In this document: positions 25,360 through 33,868 of the stretch, piece by piece
How positions within the stretch are numbered: the first letter of the stretch is position 1
Layout of the letters: each line of letters opens with the position of its first letter
Source of the DNA: Caballeronia udeis
GTDB taxonomy: Bacteria; Pseudomonadota; Gammaproteobacteria; Burkholderiales; Burkholderiaceae
Direction: 5' to 3'
Assembly (NCBI RefSeq): GCF_001544555.2
Contig: NZ_FCOK02000018.1
Span: forward strand, 1 to 64,000
DNA: 64,000 nucleotides
Translations under genes and position numbers: made by a program
The notes under the pieces: generated by a model
Databases searched by the model: none
What the model saw: the letters and a program-made list of their open reading frames with translations, nothing else
What the model was told of the DNA's origin: nothing

Positions 25360-25851
25360 ACGCGGGTGTCGCGAAAAGCGAAGGATGAATTCGATATGTT
25401 TAGATTGTTTATATAACCAACGGGGGCATCCCTCAGACAACGACGGTCGGGCTGCTGTGCCATTCATCACGCAGTGGGTTGCCGATCAGCGTGTGCCCGC
25501 ACACCGGTGGCCGTCGCTATCGGTAACGCAATGAAATCCCGCTCCGGAAATCGCGGTGTAGGTCTTCGGAAACGGCAGGTAGAGTTTCGCAATCCAATGT
25601 ATTGCTCACGGAGGACGTGAGAGACGGTACGCGTCGCTTGTGATGCTCAGGCTTGTGTAACAGGATGAAAAAGTATGCGCAGGGGCAGCCCCGCGCTGGA
25701 ACACCAACGGGTGGAAAGGGCAACAGCAGTACCTTTTGTTCATAACTGGAGCGCTGGCGATACGCCACGGGAACTCCTTTCCAGCCAACGCGCACACGTT
25801 ACGGATTGAACCTGCTCCCGCATCCGGTTCCGCGTTTGACAGGAGGGCGAC
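25360..25851. other. Intergenic region, no gene recognised
   Basis: About 490 bases without a convincing coding frame on either strand. It carries the ribosome binding site (GGAGGG) of the response-regulator remnant at its right end. Confidence 0.4.
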
Positions 25852-26199
25852 ATGAGCATCACCAACGCGCGGGTCGCTGTGGTCGACGACGCACCCGTAG
25901 CTATGGCTACCAGCCGACTTCTCCGCTCACATGGCATAGAAGCCGCAGCCTTTGCAGATGGCAGTGTGTTTTTGGATCGCCTATCCGCAACGCCAGCCTA
26001 CCGTCCCGCATACGTGATGCGGAATCTGAATATGCCTGGACTTAACGGGTTCGATTGACGATATGGGCGTCCGACGGACGGCGTTGGCTGCGGCCGCAAT
26101 AGCCTGGTTAGACAAACCGTACGACCGGAATTTCCTGGTCAAGACGGTGCGCGAAGCGCTGAGCGCGCAGGAACAGAGAAATAAAAGTTGCCCGCTCGA
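25852..26199 (+). pseudogene. Broken response regulator (FixJ/NarL-type receiver)
   Basis: The frame from ATG 25852 encodes the first 68 residues of a receiver domain with the acidic pocket VVDDAP. The phospho-acceptor position reads N instead of D (RNLNMPG where active regulators have a D two residues before N-M-P-G). A TGA follows at 26056. Directly after it, another frame encodes the end of a receiver (AWLDKPYDRNFLVKTVREAL, with the conserved K-P), so roughly 35 codons are missing in the middle. The DNA-binding domain is cut off at 26200 by an IS-end-like repeat. Confidence 0.72.
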
Positions 26200-26251
26200 T
26201 GAACTGCACCCCAAAAGTTGAACGGGTGTCCAACTTTTGGGGTGCAGTTCA
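26200..26251. repeat. Facing 21-bp inverted repeats like two IS3-family ends with no IS between
   Basis: TGAACTGCACCCCAAAAGTTG and its exact reverse complement are separated by only 10 bases. The TGAACTG-C-CCCC-AAAAGTTG pattern resembles the terminal inverted repeats of IS3-family elements. The transposase body is absent. It could be the footprint of an internally deleted element, a miniature element, or a strong hairpin now acting as a terminator. Confidence 0.6.
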
Positions 26252-26587
26252 GTCGAACAAGCGGCGGCCGCTGCAGGTTCGTTAGTGGATCAGGCGAAAG
26301 CTTTAAAGGCGCACGTCAGATTCTTTAGGATTTCAAACGAAAACATCGCTCATGCTTGATGGGTCTAGTTTTTGCGCGCGCGAGTCTGGTATCGAAAAGA
26401 CATTGAACAAGAACAATAAGTCGTTGAATTCGCGACCGCGTCCGTTGACGCATTGGACGTGGTCGTTAGCAGCCTGATGAGTCTCTCAGCTCGTCTTTAG
26501 CCTTCTTTCAGATAAACATTCGAGAAACAGGAAGAACAATTTTCGCGTCGACCTTCATAATTGCGGGCAATCATTCGATAAAAGATC
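26252..26587. other. Intergenic region before the HAD gene remnant
   Basis: About 335 bases, locally AT-rich near 26400-26580. No gene seen. It probably holds the promoter of the HAD gene. Confidence 0.35.
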
Positions 26588-27379
26588 ATGCAGACATTGT
26601 CTTTAGCGCCGCCCCTTCAGTTTTCCACTGTCCAATTCTTACTTACCGACATGGACGAGACATTGACCTACAAGGGTCGTCTGGCCGCAGCCACATACAT
26701 GGCCCTCGAGCGGTTGCAGGCAAGCGGCATTCGAGTGGTACCTGTTACCGCCGCGCCTGCTGGGTGGTGTGATCAGATGGCGCGCATGTGGCCGGTCGAT
26801 GGCGTGATTGCCGAGAACGGCGGCCTCTTTCTCAGGCATGAGCCAAACGGCCACAGCGTCGAGCAGGTTTACTGGCATCCTCCGGGAAGCATTGCCAACA
26901 TACAGAAGCAACTTCAGGTGATCGCCGGGGTCGTCGAGGAGGCTGTCCCTGAGGCTCGACAGGCCGACGATCAAGCGCTTCGGCTAACCAGTCTTGCCTA
27001 CAAAACGTACGGGGACGGACGTGGATGACCGGATTGTCGAAGCACTCGTCGACGCAGGGGCTGATGCGACCATCAATAATCTTTGGGCACTAGGCTGGAT
27101 TGGCGGCTACGACAAGTTGTCGATGTCGATGTCGATATCGATCCGGGTGCTTGCCGAAACCTTTGGTATTAGTGCTGAGGCCGCTACTGAGTTGGTTGCC
27201 TATTCCGGCGACTCAACAAACGATGGGCCGATGTTCGGCTTCTTCAAACATACGGCGGGCGTGAGCACTATTGTCGGTTACTTACCACAATTTCCCGTTC
27301 CCCCCGCGTGGGTCACCAGCGGTCCAGGGGTGTTGGCTTCGTCGAATTCGCGGACGCGATCCTTAGAACACGGATTTAA
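26588..27379 (+). pseudogene. HAD-superfamily phosphatase with at least two frameshifts
   Basis: The parts add up to an approximately 260-residue Cof/sucrose-phosphatase-like HAD protein: motif I LLTDMDETLT, then PVTAAPAGWCDQMA, IAENGG, and motif IV AYSGDSTNDGPMFGFF. The first frame stops at 27028. From about 27005 the protein continues in another frame (DDRIVEALVDAGADATINN), and near 27330 it shifts again to end FVEFADAILRTRI at 27379. A repeated SMSMSI stretch at 27120-27140 is an additional insertion-like oddity. Motifs I and IV are intact, so decay is probably recent, or the assembly has indel errors here. Confidence 0.78.
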
Positions 27380-27628
27380 TGCGCGCCTGTGGAGTCGTTG
27401 GTTAAATGATTCGTCTGTTTCGGGGTGCGCTCACGATTCGGATGAAAACGGAATAGCCGCACCGCACAAACATGTAAATCAACGACCTCGCGCGCTTGTC
27501 TTGTCGCAGTCCATACCGCGACTGCATGAGAAGCAGGAAGCCTTACCCATAAAGGTGCCGCGGAACGCAATTGTCGGAGCGGGGTGAGACAAACACCCAA
27601 ACAGCAACTCTTTGATTTATAGGAATAT

Positions 27629-28070
27629 TTAAATAGGGCCGCCTCGCAAACCCGTGCCAGTGCTAGAGTTCGCTAGCCCGGTAAACTGCCTCAAAATACA
27701 GGCGACCCCTGAAAGCATCGCCTGTTGCGCTTGGGTCTTGATCGGCACAAAGCGCATGTGCGGTCGCCTTACCGCCTCGTAGATTGCTTCGGCATCGGCC
27801 GCATCGGTCTTGTTGCTGTTTACGTAAGGTCGAAACGAACTGCGGGGCAATCAGGCGCACGGTGTGTCCGAGCTCCGGGAGTTCCCGGCCCCAATAATGC
27901 GATGACCCACACGCCTCCATGCCTACTACGCATGGCTCGAGTTTTGCGAAAAACGGCAGTACGTCAGCGCGGCGCAGTTGCTTGCGTACGACGAATTGCC
28001 CCTGCGAATCCACTCCATGAACCTGAAACAAGGTTTTTGCCAGATCCAATCCAACGGTCTCTATCTTCAT
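27629..28070 (-). mobile_element. IS110-family transposase remnant
   Basis: On the - strand ATG 28070 begins MKIETVGLDLAKTLFQVHGV, the RuvC-like N-terminus of IS110 transposases, with the first catalytic D. The middle continues GMEACGSSHYWGREL. A frameshift near 27845 moves the sequence into another frame (NSNKTDAADAEAIYEA, with the paired acidic residues), and homology ends near 27710. The C-terminal serine domain is missing. The element is dead. It lies between the HAD remnant and the polysaccharide locus and may mark the edge of an inserted block. Confidence 0.82.
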
Positions 28071-28161
28071 GATGAACGCTCCTCTGCCGTGGAAGTCACG
28101 ACCTCTCCACTTTGGCATATGCCTACCCCGAGGGGAGGGGGTCGTCCATCACATCACAGCC

Positions 28162-29580
28162 TTAACGAATCCCGACCGACCCTCGCATTTGCCTTGTGAA
28201 GCGGAAAATCCGCATCACGATATTGCGCATGACGATAGCGGTCATGGGAAACAGATAGAACCACGCAATCAGGATGATCGGCCCGCGCATGACGAGGAAA
28301 AGCGTGACTAGTGAGGTAATGTAAAGACCGCATTCCAGTCCATAGGGACGGGCCTGGCGAACGCGACTATATATCCGATAGACGCTCCGTGTCAGGCAAA
28401 GGTAGCCAAGGTTGTACAGCAGGATCCCGGACATGCCGGAGTCTGAGATCCGGTCAAAAAGGAAATCGAAGTACATCGGCATGCCAACGATCTTTTCGTC
28501 GTAGAGAATAGCGGAGACGTCGTAGGTCGGCTTGTTTGGGAAGAGCGCGCGCGGCGTGAACGAACTGATCAGTTGCATGAACCACGAACCGTTATGGTAA
28601 AGCTGGTGATCGATGATGTACTGGAGGTATCGGAGATAGTCCGCGGTCGCGTCGCTATGGGCGAAGTAGTTGCTGTTTTCGGCCGCCGCTCCAATGCCGG
28701 GAAGTCCGCGGGTATCCGAGGTCATAGCTGTAATGAGTGACATACCCATCTGCTTTTGCCAGTCCGCAAGAAGCGAGATGCCGGCGACCAAGGCTAATAA
28801 CACAGCGGTCCGGCCTGAGATAACGCGCCAGTTCAAGCTCGGCACCGCGACTAGCACAGCGAGGCAGGTGATGGCGATCGGCGCCAGCATGGTGGTCCGG
28901 TTCGCGGCACTCGATGAAAATACTGCGCTTGTATAAATACACATTAACGCAACCGGGCCCCAACGATGACGCTGAGCGTACGACGCCTGGATCGTTGCGA
29001 ACGTGACCACCATGAACGAACCCAGGACGGAGGCAAGGGGTATATCGGACGACTCGAGTTGCACAATGACGGCGTACGCAAGGCTCACCGAGATGAAAAA
29101 TAACAGCCTTAGCACACCGATTTTTGTTTCGCGTCCAGCTTTGCATTTCGTGGCTTTCTGAGGTGGGACTCCGACGCCGACTTTATCCGTCCAGAAGAGC
29201 AGCACCAACATGGTCGAGAGGACTACGCCGTAACCATACATGGTGAGTGCGCCGGTGTACTGCTGCAACAGCGCGCCTGAATTCTGCGCTAGCAACGCGA
29301 CTCCATAGCAGTGGTTAAAACCCCATACTGTCATTGAGAACAGATACACGACACGGTAGTCGAGCAGGCCACGATAGCGTGGCATGACGGCCAGCAAAAA
29401 GCTTAGCGGAAAAATCAAGCTAAGCTGAGCGCCCCACGCCGGGTCGATCCATAACAGCCAAAGCAGACCCGTTCCAATCAGCATCGGAATCATGGGTACA
29501 GGACCAAGTCCCGTTACTCCCGCGGCAGGTGTCATAGGTAAAGATGCCGGCGTAGGCGTGTCAGTCCAGAATCGGTTCAT
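28162..29580 (-). CDS. Wzy-like polysaccharide polymerase (multi-pass membrane protein)
   Basis: This 472-residue protein has about 11-12 hydrophobic segments and one larger loop near residues 290-370 (SDTRGLPGIGAAAENSNYF through ALFPNKPTYDVSA). That is the usual layout of O-antigen and exopolysaccharide polymerases, which join lipid-linked repeat units in the periplasm. Wzy proteins have little sequence conservation, so the call rests on topology and on its place beside a co-polymerase, flippase and glycosyltransferases. It is on the - strand, 17 bases after the AraC-type regulator gene, so the two are probably one transcript. Confidence 0.75.
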   Translation of the reverse strand: MNRFWTDTPTPASLPMTPAAGVTGLGPVPMIPMLIGTGLLWLLWIDPAWGAQLSLIFPLSFLLAVMPRYRGLLDYRVVYLFSMTVWGFNHCYGVALLAQNSGALLQQYTGALTMYGYGVVLSTMLVLLFWTDKVGVGVPPQKATKCKAGRETKIGVLRLLFFISVSLAYAVIVQLESSDIPLASVLGSFMVVTFATIQASYAQRHRWGPVALMCIYTSAVFSSSAANRTTMLAPIAITCLAVLVAVPSLNWRVISGRTAVLLALVAGISLLADWQKQMGMSLITAMTSDTRGLPGIGAAAENSNYFAHSDATADYLRYLQYIIDHQLYHNGSWFMQLISSFTPRALFPNKPTYDVSAILYDEKIVGMPMYFDFLFDRISDSGMSGILLYNLGYLCLTRSVYRIYSRVRQARPYGLECGLYITSLVTLFLVMRGPIILIAWFYLFPMTAIVMRNIVMRIFRFTRQMRGSVGIR

Positions 29581-29597
29581 GTCAGGTTCCGCGCTTC

Positions 29598-30425
29598 CTA
29601 CGTTGGCAGACCGTCCGCGAGGCGCTCATCGCTGTTGGTGCTTCGGCCCGGCATCTCACTCGGGAAGTTCGCTCGGGTAACTTCAACGCGTGCCCGAGCG
29701 CGGAATGCTGTCGGTGACATGTTGAGTCGTTTGCGAAAGACCTTGGCTAACCGTGCACCGCTGCCCATCCCGCTGCGACGGGCGATCTTGTCAATCGGCA
29801 GATTGCTTTCCTTGAGCAACTGGCAAGTACGGTTCAATCTCGCGCACAGCAAGTACTCTGAGGGTGTCACACCCATCTCCTCCCGAAACCGTCGCAGAAA
29901 GTTGCGCTTGCTCATTGCCACGGCCCGGGCGGCATCGGCAACTGAGATCAGCCGGTCACAGTTCGTTGCCAGCCATTTTGTGGACGCAAGAATCTTCTCG
30001 TTGCCTCTTGACGCAGCAACTTGGGATTTCAGATGAGTCTTCCCGGTTCCATCATTGAACTGGAAGCGCGCGGTCCATGGTCGAGCAGGCGCAGAGTCGA
30101 CGTGAGCGCTGGTTGCGGGCGATGCGCTTGTTGGTGCTTCACGCTGTTCCAGGCCGTATTGCGTGACGATCGGCGCGTGAGGACCGGTTCGAGGTGTGAG
30201 CAATAGCCGCACGTTATAGATACGGCCATCTGCTCCCTCCAGCGACGGCATCTCATTGATCACGTGCAACACGCAGTTGATTGTGTCCGACACGTTGTCC
30301 GAGGCGCCATGCTCGGAGTCCAGGAAAAATACGATGCCGACTTGCGCAGTCACATCGTTCCAGTTAAAAATTGGCGCACCCGCGTCGAGACCCAACAGTT
30401 GCAGATTGCGTTCAGCGTCGCGCAT
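29598..30425 (-). CDS. AraC-family transcriptional regulator
   Basis: A 275-residue protein with a C-terminal AraC-type double helix-turn-helix. The first helix pair is about residues 161-182 (VADAARAVAMSKRNFLRRF) and the second about 209-232, ending in LNMSPTAFR. The N-terminal 100 residues form an alpha/beta sensing domain of unclear type, followed by a Pro/Ala-rich linker (95-118). It precedes the Wzy-like gene on the same strand and probably controls the exopolysaccharide locus. The ribosome binding site AAGGAGG lies just before the start. Confidence 0.85.
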   Translation of the reverse strand: MRDAERNLQLLGLDAGAPIFNWNDVTAQVGIVFFLDSEHGASDNVSDTINCVLHVINEMPSLEGADGRIYNVRLLLTPRTGPHAPIVTQYGLEQREAPTSASPATSAHVDSAPARPWTARFQFNDGTGKTHLKSQVAASRGNEKILASTKWLATNCDRLISVADAARAVAMSKRNFLRRFREEMGVTPSEYLLCARLNRTCQLLKESNLPIDKIARRSGMGSGARLAKVFRKRLNMSPTAFRARARVEVTRANFPSEMPGRSTNSDERLADGLPT

Positions 30426-31300
30426 ACAACCTCCTTAATAGGAAGGATTGCTTTCCTTCGTAGCGGTGGGAACCTGCCGCGCCGCACCCAAACACGATCT
30501 ATTGGCCTTGGCTGATTTTTCTATTTCCATAATGGACTGACGTATATCGGCCATGGGGAGGCGGGATATTTTCTTATCAAAAGACAATTGATCTAATTTT
30601 CTTTAAATCGCCATTTTATTGATTGAGAATTAAAAACAGCAAGTGCTCACTACCACCCGCAATCGTTATCTTCGCCGATGCAGATGCTGAATCAAAACAA
30701 GATCGGCCGTAAATTTCTCTATAAAAACAAGAAACTATTTATCAATTTTCAACTGTTCGGTATCGCACATTACATTGGACTTTTCTCCTTATACCTGGTT
30801 TTCTGCATTTTCCAGACATTCTCCGACGACACAAACATAAACGTTCGCACGGACTCGTTTCGGCTCCGCCGGATTGGGTAAGTCGTCGCATGATGGTAGT
30901 GAGGCTGAGTGAGGCTGCCCTCAGGCCCGGAACATACTTTCACTGCTGTGTCTCATACGATCACGGAAACGCGAGACGCCCAGGACCTACAATCGGGATA
31001 GTTTGACGTGGCCACATCTCAAACCACTGCGTGGTCAAACGAGGTGATAAAACTGAAAGCATTGAGCGCCCCGCCATTCCATCCAATAGTACATCTTTAA
31101 AACTATGTCATGCCAAGTTAATGAAATTTAACAACATTTAATATGTTATTAAAACAAAACTTCCAATTTATTTTTGCGCTGAATCTTAATAAAATTAAGA
31201 AAGCAATGATGATATGGACTTGGGAATGAGGAATGAGGAATGAGGGATGAGGAGGAGTGTCGCGGTAGATGGGGCATTGAGACTGGTCAGCTCTTGGTCT
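30426..31300. other. AT-rich intergenic region in the polysaccharide locus
   Basis: About 875 bases, clearly AT-rich at 30530-30860 and 31080-31220, in contrast to the GC-rich genes around it. Such tracts often bind H-NS-like silencers. It must contain the promoter of the AraC-type gene. A 67-codon AT-rich frame at 30678-30881 lacks any support and is not called. A short tandem repeat occurs at 31223-31253. Confidence 0.45.
31223..31253. repeat. Tandem 7-bp repeat (GGAATGA)
   Basis: Three exact copies of GGAATGA and one variant (GGGATGA) follow each other without gaps. They lie about 50 bases beyond the end of the beta-helix protein gene. Short arrays of this kind can vary in copy number by slippage. 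Confidence 0.75.
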
Positions 31301-33511
31301 TCAAGCAGGTGAAGCACGTGACACAGCAAGCCAGTCCACCTCCGGCACATTCGCGTTGCTGCTCGTCGCTCTTATCCAGCCGAGCACGCCCTCGCCATTG
31401 CCTGGCACCGGCCGGCCATGCCTCGACGCTGAGTTCCATACGAAGTCGCCCTGTGTCCACGTGCCGAGAGCCGGCATGGACGGAGCCGAGAAGGTCGGCA
31501 AGGCGACCACGGGCGCAATATAGAGGGCGCCCGAAGGGCCAAAGAGGACGTTGCCAAGCGCCGCCGCCAGGTATTGTCTGGAAGACGGGCGAGCAGTCAG
31601 TTCAACACGGGCGAAGGCGGCTCTTGCCGGCGGCACAATATGTTGTGAGTAGATCGTGGTCGTGCGCCCATTCTGGATAAAGCCATAACCGTTAGTGGGC
31701 ACTACTCCACCGAGCAGGAAAACGCCGGCGTTCACGCCTTCGCCAAGGCGGAGTTTGCTTGCATCATGAAACGTGACCTGCACGCCGACATCGCCGCCGC
31801 CCGGCACCGCGTTAGCTCTCAACTGCACGAATACGTCTGCGGAAAAATCGTAGCAAGTGGCCGGGTCGACCGCAATGAACCACGCAATGGAGTTCGCTGT
31901 GTCGAGCGATGCGCCATAAAGCCATCGTCCGCCGCGCTGAACGGGCGACGCGAAACCGATAAGGCTCTCAGCATCAAAGGAATCGTCCGACATGTATGAA
32001 ACAGGAAGGCGCCGCACTCCGATCGCCGCAGCGTAATCAGACACCAGACTAGTCGCACATTCCGTGCGCGCGGAGAGTGCAAACGTTTCATGTCCACATC
32101 CCACCGCCGCCACACCGGTAATATTCCGAAGGCTATAGAGACGATGATCGAATGCCGCGCTGGTGTTAGCCGCCGGGTTGGTTGTCGCGTCGAGCTGCTG
32201 CTGCGCAGAGCTGAGTGTAAGTTGCTTATCGAAGCGTCCACGCCCGATGTCCAGTCCATCGATATCAATTGTAGTACCCAGTCCACCGATGTTGATCAAA
32301 TCGACAACGCCCTTATAGGCGACATCGGCGACCACGTTTTCGCCGTTGCATTTTCGAATGCGCAAGATCCCCTGCGTAGTGTTTAGCTTGGCGATCCCGC
32401 CCATCAGATAGCAATGGTCCAGGTAGATGTTGGAACCTCCTGAGTCGCACTGTTCGTGAATGGCATAAGTGTGCTGCTGCGCGACCGACGGAGCCGATAG
32501 AAGTGAGTTGCTGAACTGGATGTCGCCGGCGTTGGTAAGTTGCAGGGTGTAAAGCGCATGGTCGTTTGCATTTTCGAACGAGCACGTGTCGAATTCAACG
32601 TTGACGCTTTGCTGCCTGGCGGCCTCGAATGCGAAGCACTGGCTCAGCAACCTCCGCCCGCTGCTGTCAAGCACCGCTAGGGGATCAAGGCTTCCGTCTG
32701 AGAATTCGATAACCTCCGAGCGAAATACGCAATTGCGCAATTGCATCTGCGCAAAGTCCACGGTCATGGTGGTTCCGCCGGACGGTGGATCGATCTCGAA
32801 GCCGTGTTTCCCCGACCTTGAGAACCGAGAAGCTACGCCGCCTGAAAAGCAAACGCCCACATATCGGATATCGACTTCCTCCAAAACGTTCCGCCAGAAC
32901 GTCCCGTTACCGACTACACCATAGAACGGCGTATGGTAAGCATCCCCGAGATACTTCCGGCCACCCACCAGTGCGAGTCGCCTGAGACTAACAAAGCCCT
33001 GAAGAAATATCATGGGTTTTTTTGCGCTCGACATTGGCACCCGGCTGGCCCAGAGGAGGTACGTGGAGTGCGGGCCGTCACCGGTCAACGTGATGGCGGT
33101 CACGTTGTTTGCAAGGTCCTTTTCGTTAGGGCTGTACTTGTGCGATAGCTCCAGCGTTTCCGCTATCAGGTAGCAGCCGGCAGGAGCGTAGACGCTCCTG
33201 CCTGTATCGAACGCGTGCGAGATGGCCGCTCTGAAGGCTGCGGTATCGTCCGCATGACCATCCCCCCTGGCACCGAACTGCATGACATTGATGTGCTCTT
33301 TGGCTTGAATGCAAAGCACTTCGGCAGGTGTTGGAGGAAACGGCTGAGCGTTGATTTTCTCCAAGGGCAGCACTGGCCTGCGTGTGCCGAGCGTGTCATT
33401 TGTCGGAAAACGATTGGGCCTCGCTTGCTTCGTGGGTGCCTGGGCCGTGCTTGTCATGCTAAGCGCGCAGCCTGCGAGGCATGCCCTTATGGCGTCTCTT
33501 CTCGATGGCAA
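31301..33511 (-). CDS. Exported right-handed beta-helix protein, pectate-lyase-3/GH28-like
   Basis: A 736-residue secreted protein. The N-terminus MPSRRDAIRACLAGCAL looks like a twin-arginine (Tat) signal. Residues 73-120 carry the entry motif of Pfam Pectate_lyase_3 (INVMQFGARGDGHADDTAAF), and a long stretch of beta-helix coils follows to about residue 480. The last about 200 residues look like a separate beta-sandwich domain. Proteins of this kind bind or cleave acidic polysaccharides. Within an exopolysaccharide locus it could be the polymer's depolymerase, epimerase or attachment factor. I cannot point to catalytic residues. It is transcribed away from the tyrosine-kinase gene. Confidence 0.75.
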   Translation of the reverse strand: MPSRRDAIRACLAGCALSMTSTAQAPTKQARPNRFPTNDTLGTRRPVLPLEKINAQPFPPTPAEVLCIQAKEHINVMQFGARGDGHADDTAAFRAAISHAFDTGRSVYAPAGCYLIAETLELSHKYSPNEKDLANNVTAITLTGDGPHSTYLLWASRVPMSSAKKPMIFLQGFVSLRRLALVGGRKYLGDAYHTPFYGVVGNGTFWRNVLEEVDIRYVGVCFSGGVASRFSRSGKHGFEIDPPSGGTTMTVDFAQMQLRNCVFRSEVIEFSDGSLDPLAVLDSSGRRLLSQCFAFEAARQQSVNVEFDTCSFENANDHALYTLQLTNAGDIQFSNSLLSAPSVAQQHTYAIHEQCDSGGSNIYLDHCYLMGGIAKLNTTQGILRIRKCNGENVVADVAYKGVVDLINIGGLGTTIDIDGLDIGRGRFDKQLTLSSAQQQLDATTNPAANTSAAFDHRLYSLRNITGVAAVGCGHETFALSARTECATSLVSDYAAAIGVRRLPVSYMSDDSFDAESLIGFASPVQRGGRWLYGASLDTANSIAWFIAVDPATCYDFSADVFVQLRANAVPGGGDVGVQVTFHDASKLRLGEGVNAGVFLLGGVVPTNGYGFIQNGRTTTIYSQHIVPPARAAFARVELTARPSSRQYLAAALGNVLFGPSGALYIAPVVALPTFSAPSMPALGTWTQGDFVWNSASRHGRPVPGNGEGVLGWIRATSSNANVPEVDWLAVSRASPA

Positions 33512-33868
33512 CTAAGGATCTCCGTTAAGTCTTTCGATAAAAATGATTTAGCAAAACGAATCAAAATTGAATGCGATAGATTTCCCTTCGGAACGTGTTT
33601 GGTTGCTTCGGTGACGCCCAAGCATATCGCTTAAGCCGGTTGCTATCGAGATGACAATAGTACCGGCTGTTCCTCACGCGCCAACATGTTGTCCGCATCG
33701 GTCAAGCCGGTTGCGCCATCAGTTCCGCTGCGTATGATCGGAAGCGTCAAGCGGTTCTAAAGGATTCGAATCTAATAGATGCCCGTGCATGCTGGCGCAC
33801 GCATTGCGTCAGCGATCAGTAGTCCGCATTGGAAAAGTCATGCAGGAACGAACGTGGGAAATGATCCT
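33512..33868. other. Divergent promoter region of the polysaccharide locus
   Basis: About 355 bases between the beta-helix gene (leftward) and the co-polymerase gene (rightward). It contains a sigma-54-type promoter near its right end. The repeated short motif AAGCCGGTTG (33633 and 33707) could be part of activator sites. An in-frame ATG at 33779 lies upstream of the predicted transcription start and is not the likely translation start. Confidence 0.5.
33793..33807 (+). promoter_or_regulatory. Sigma-54 (-24/-12) type promoter
   Basis: TGGCGCACGCATTGC matches the RpoN consensus TGGCAC-G-R-NNN-TTGC with the required GG and GC exactly ten bases apart. Transcription would start near 33819, 50 bases before the co-polymerase ATG at 33869. 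This also argues against the longer reading of that gene. Confidence 0.6.

Noticed and set aside
30678..30881. 67-codon AT-rich frame
   Set aside because: Its residue make-up (K, N, F, I) only reflects the AT-rich tract and it lacks a start signal.
33779..33868. Upstream in-frame ATG that would add 30 residues to the co-polymerase
   Set aside because: It lies before the predicted sigma-54 transcription start, and the extra residues are not like the family N-terminus.
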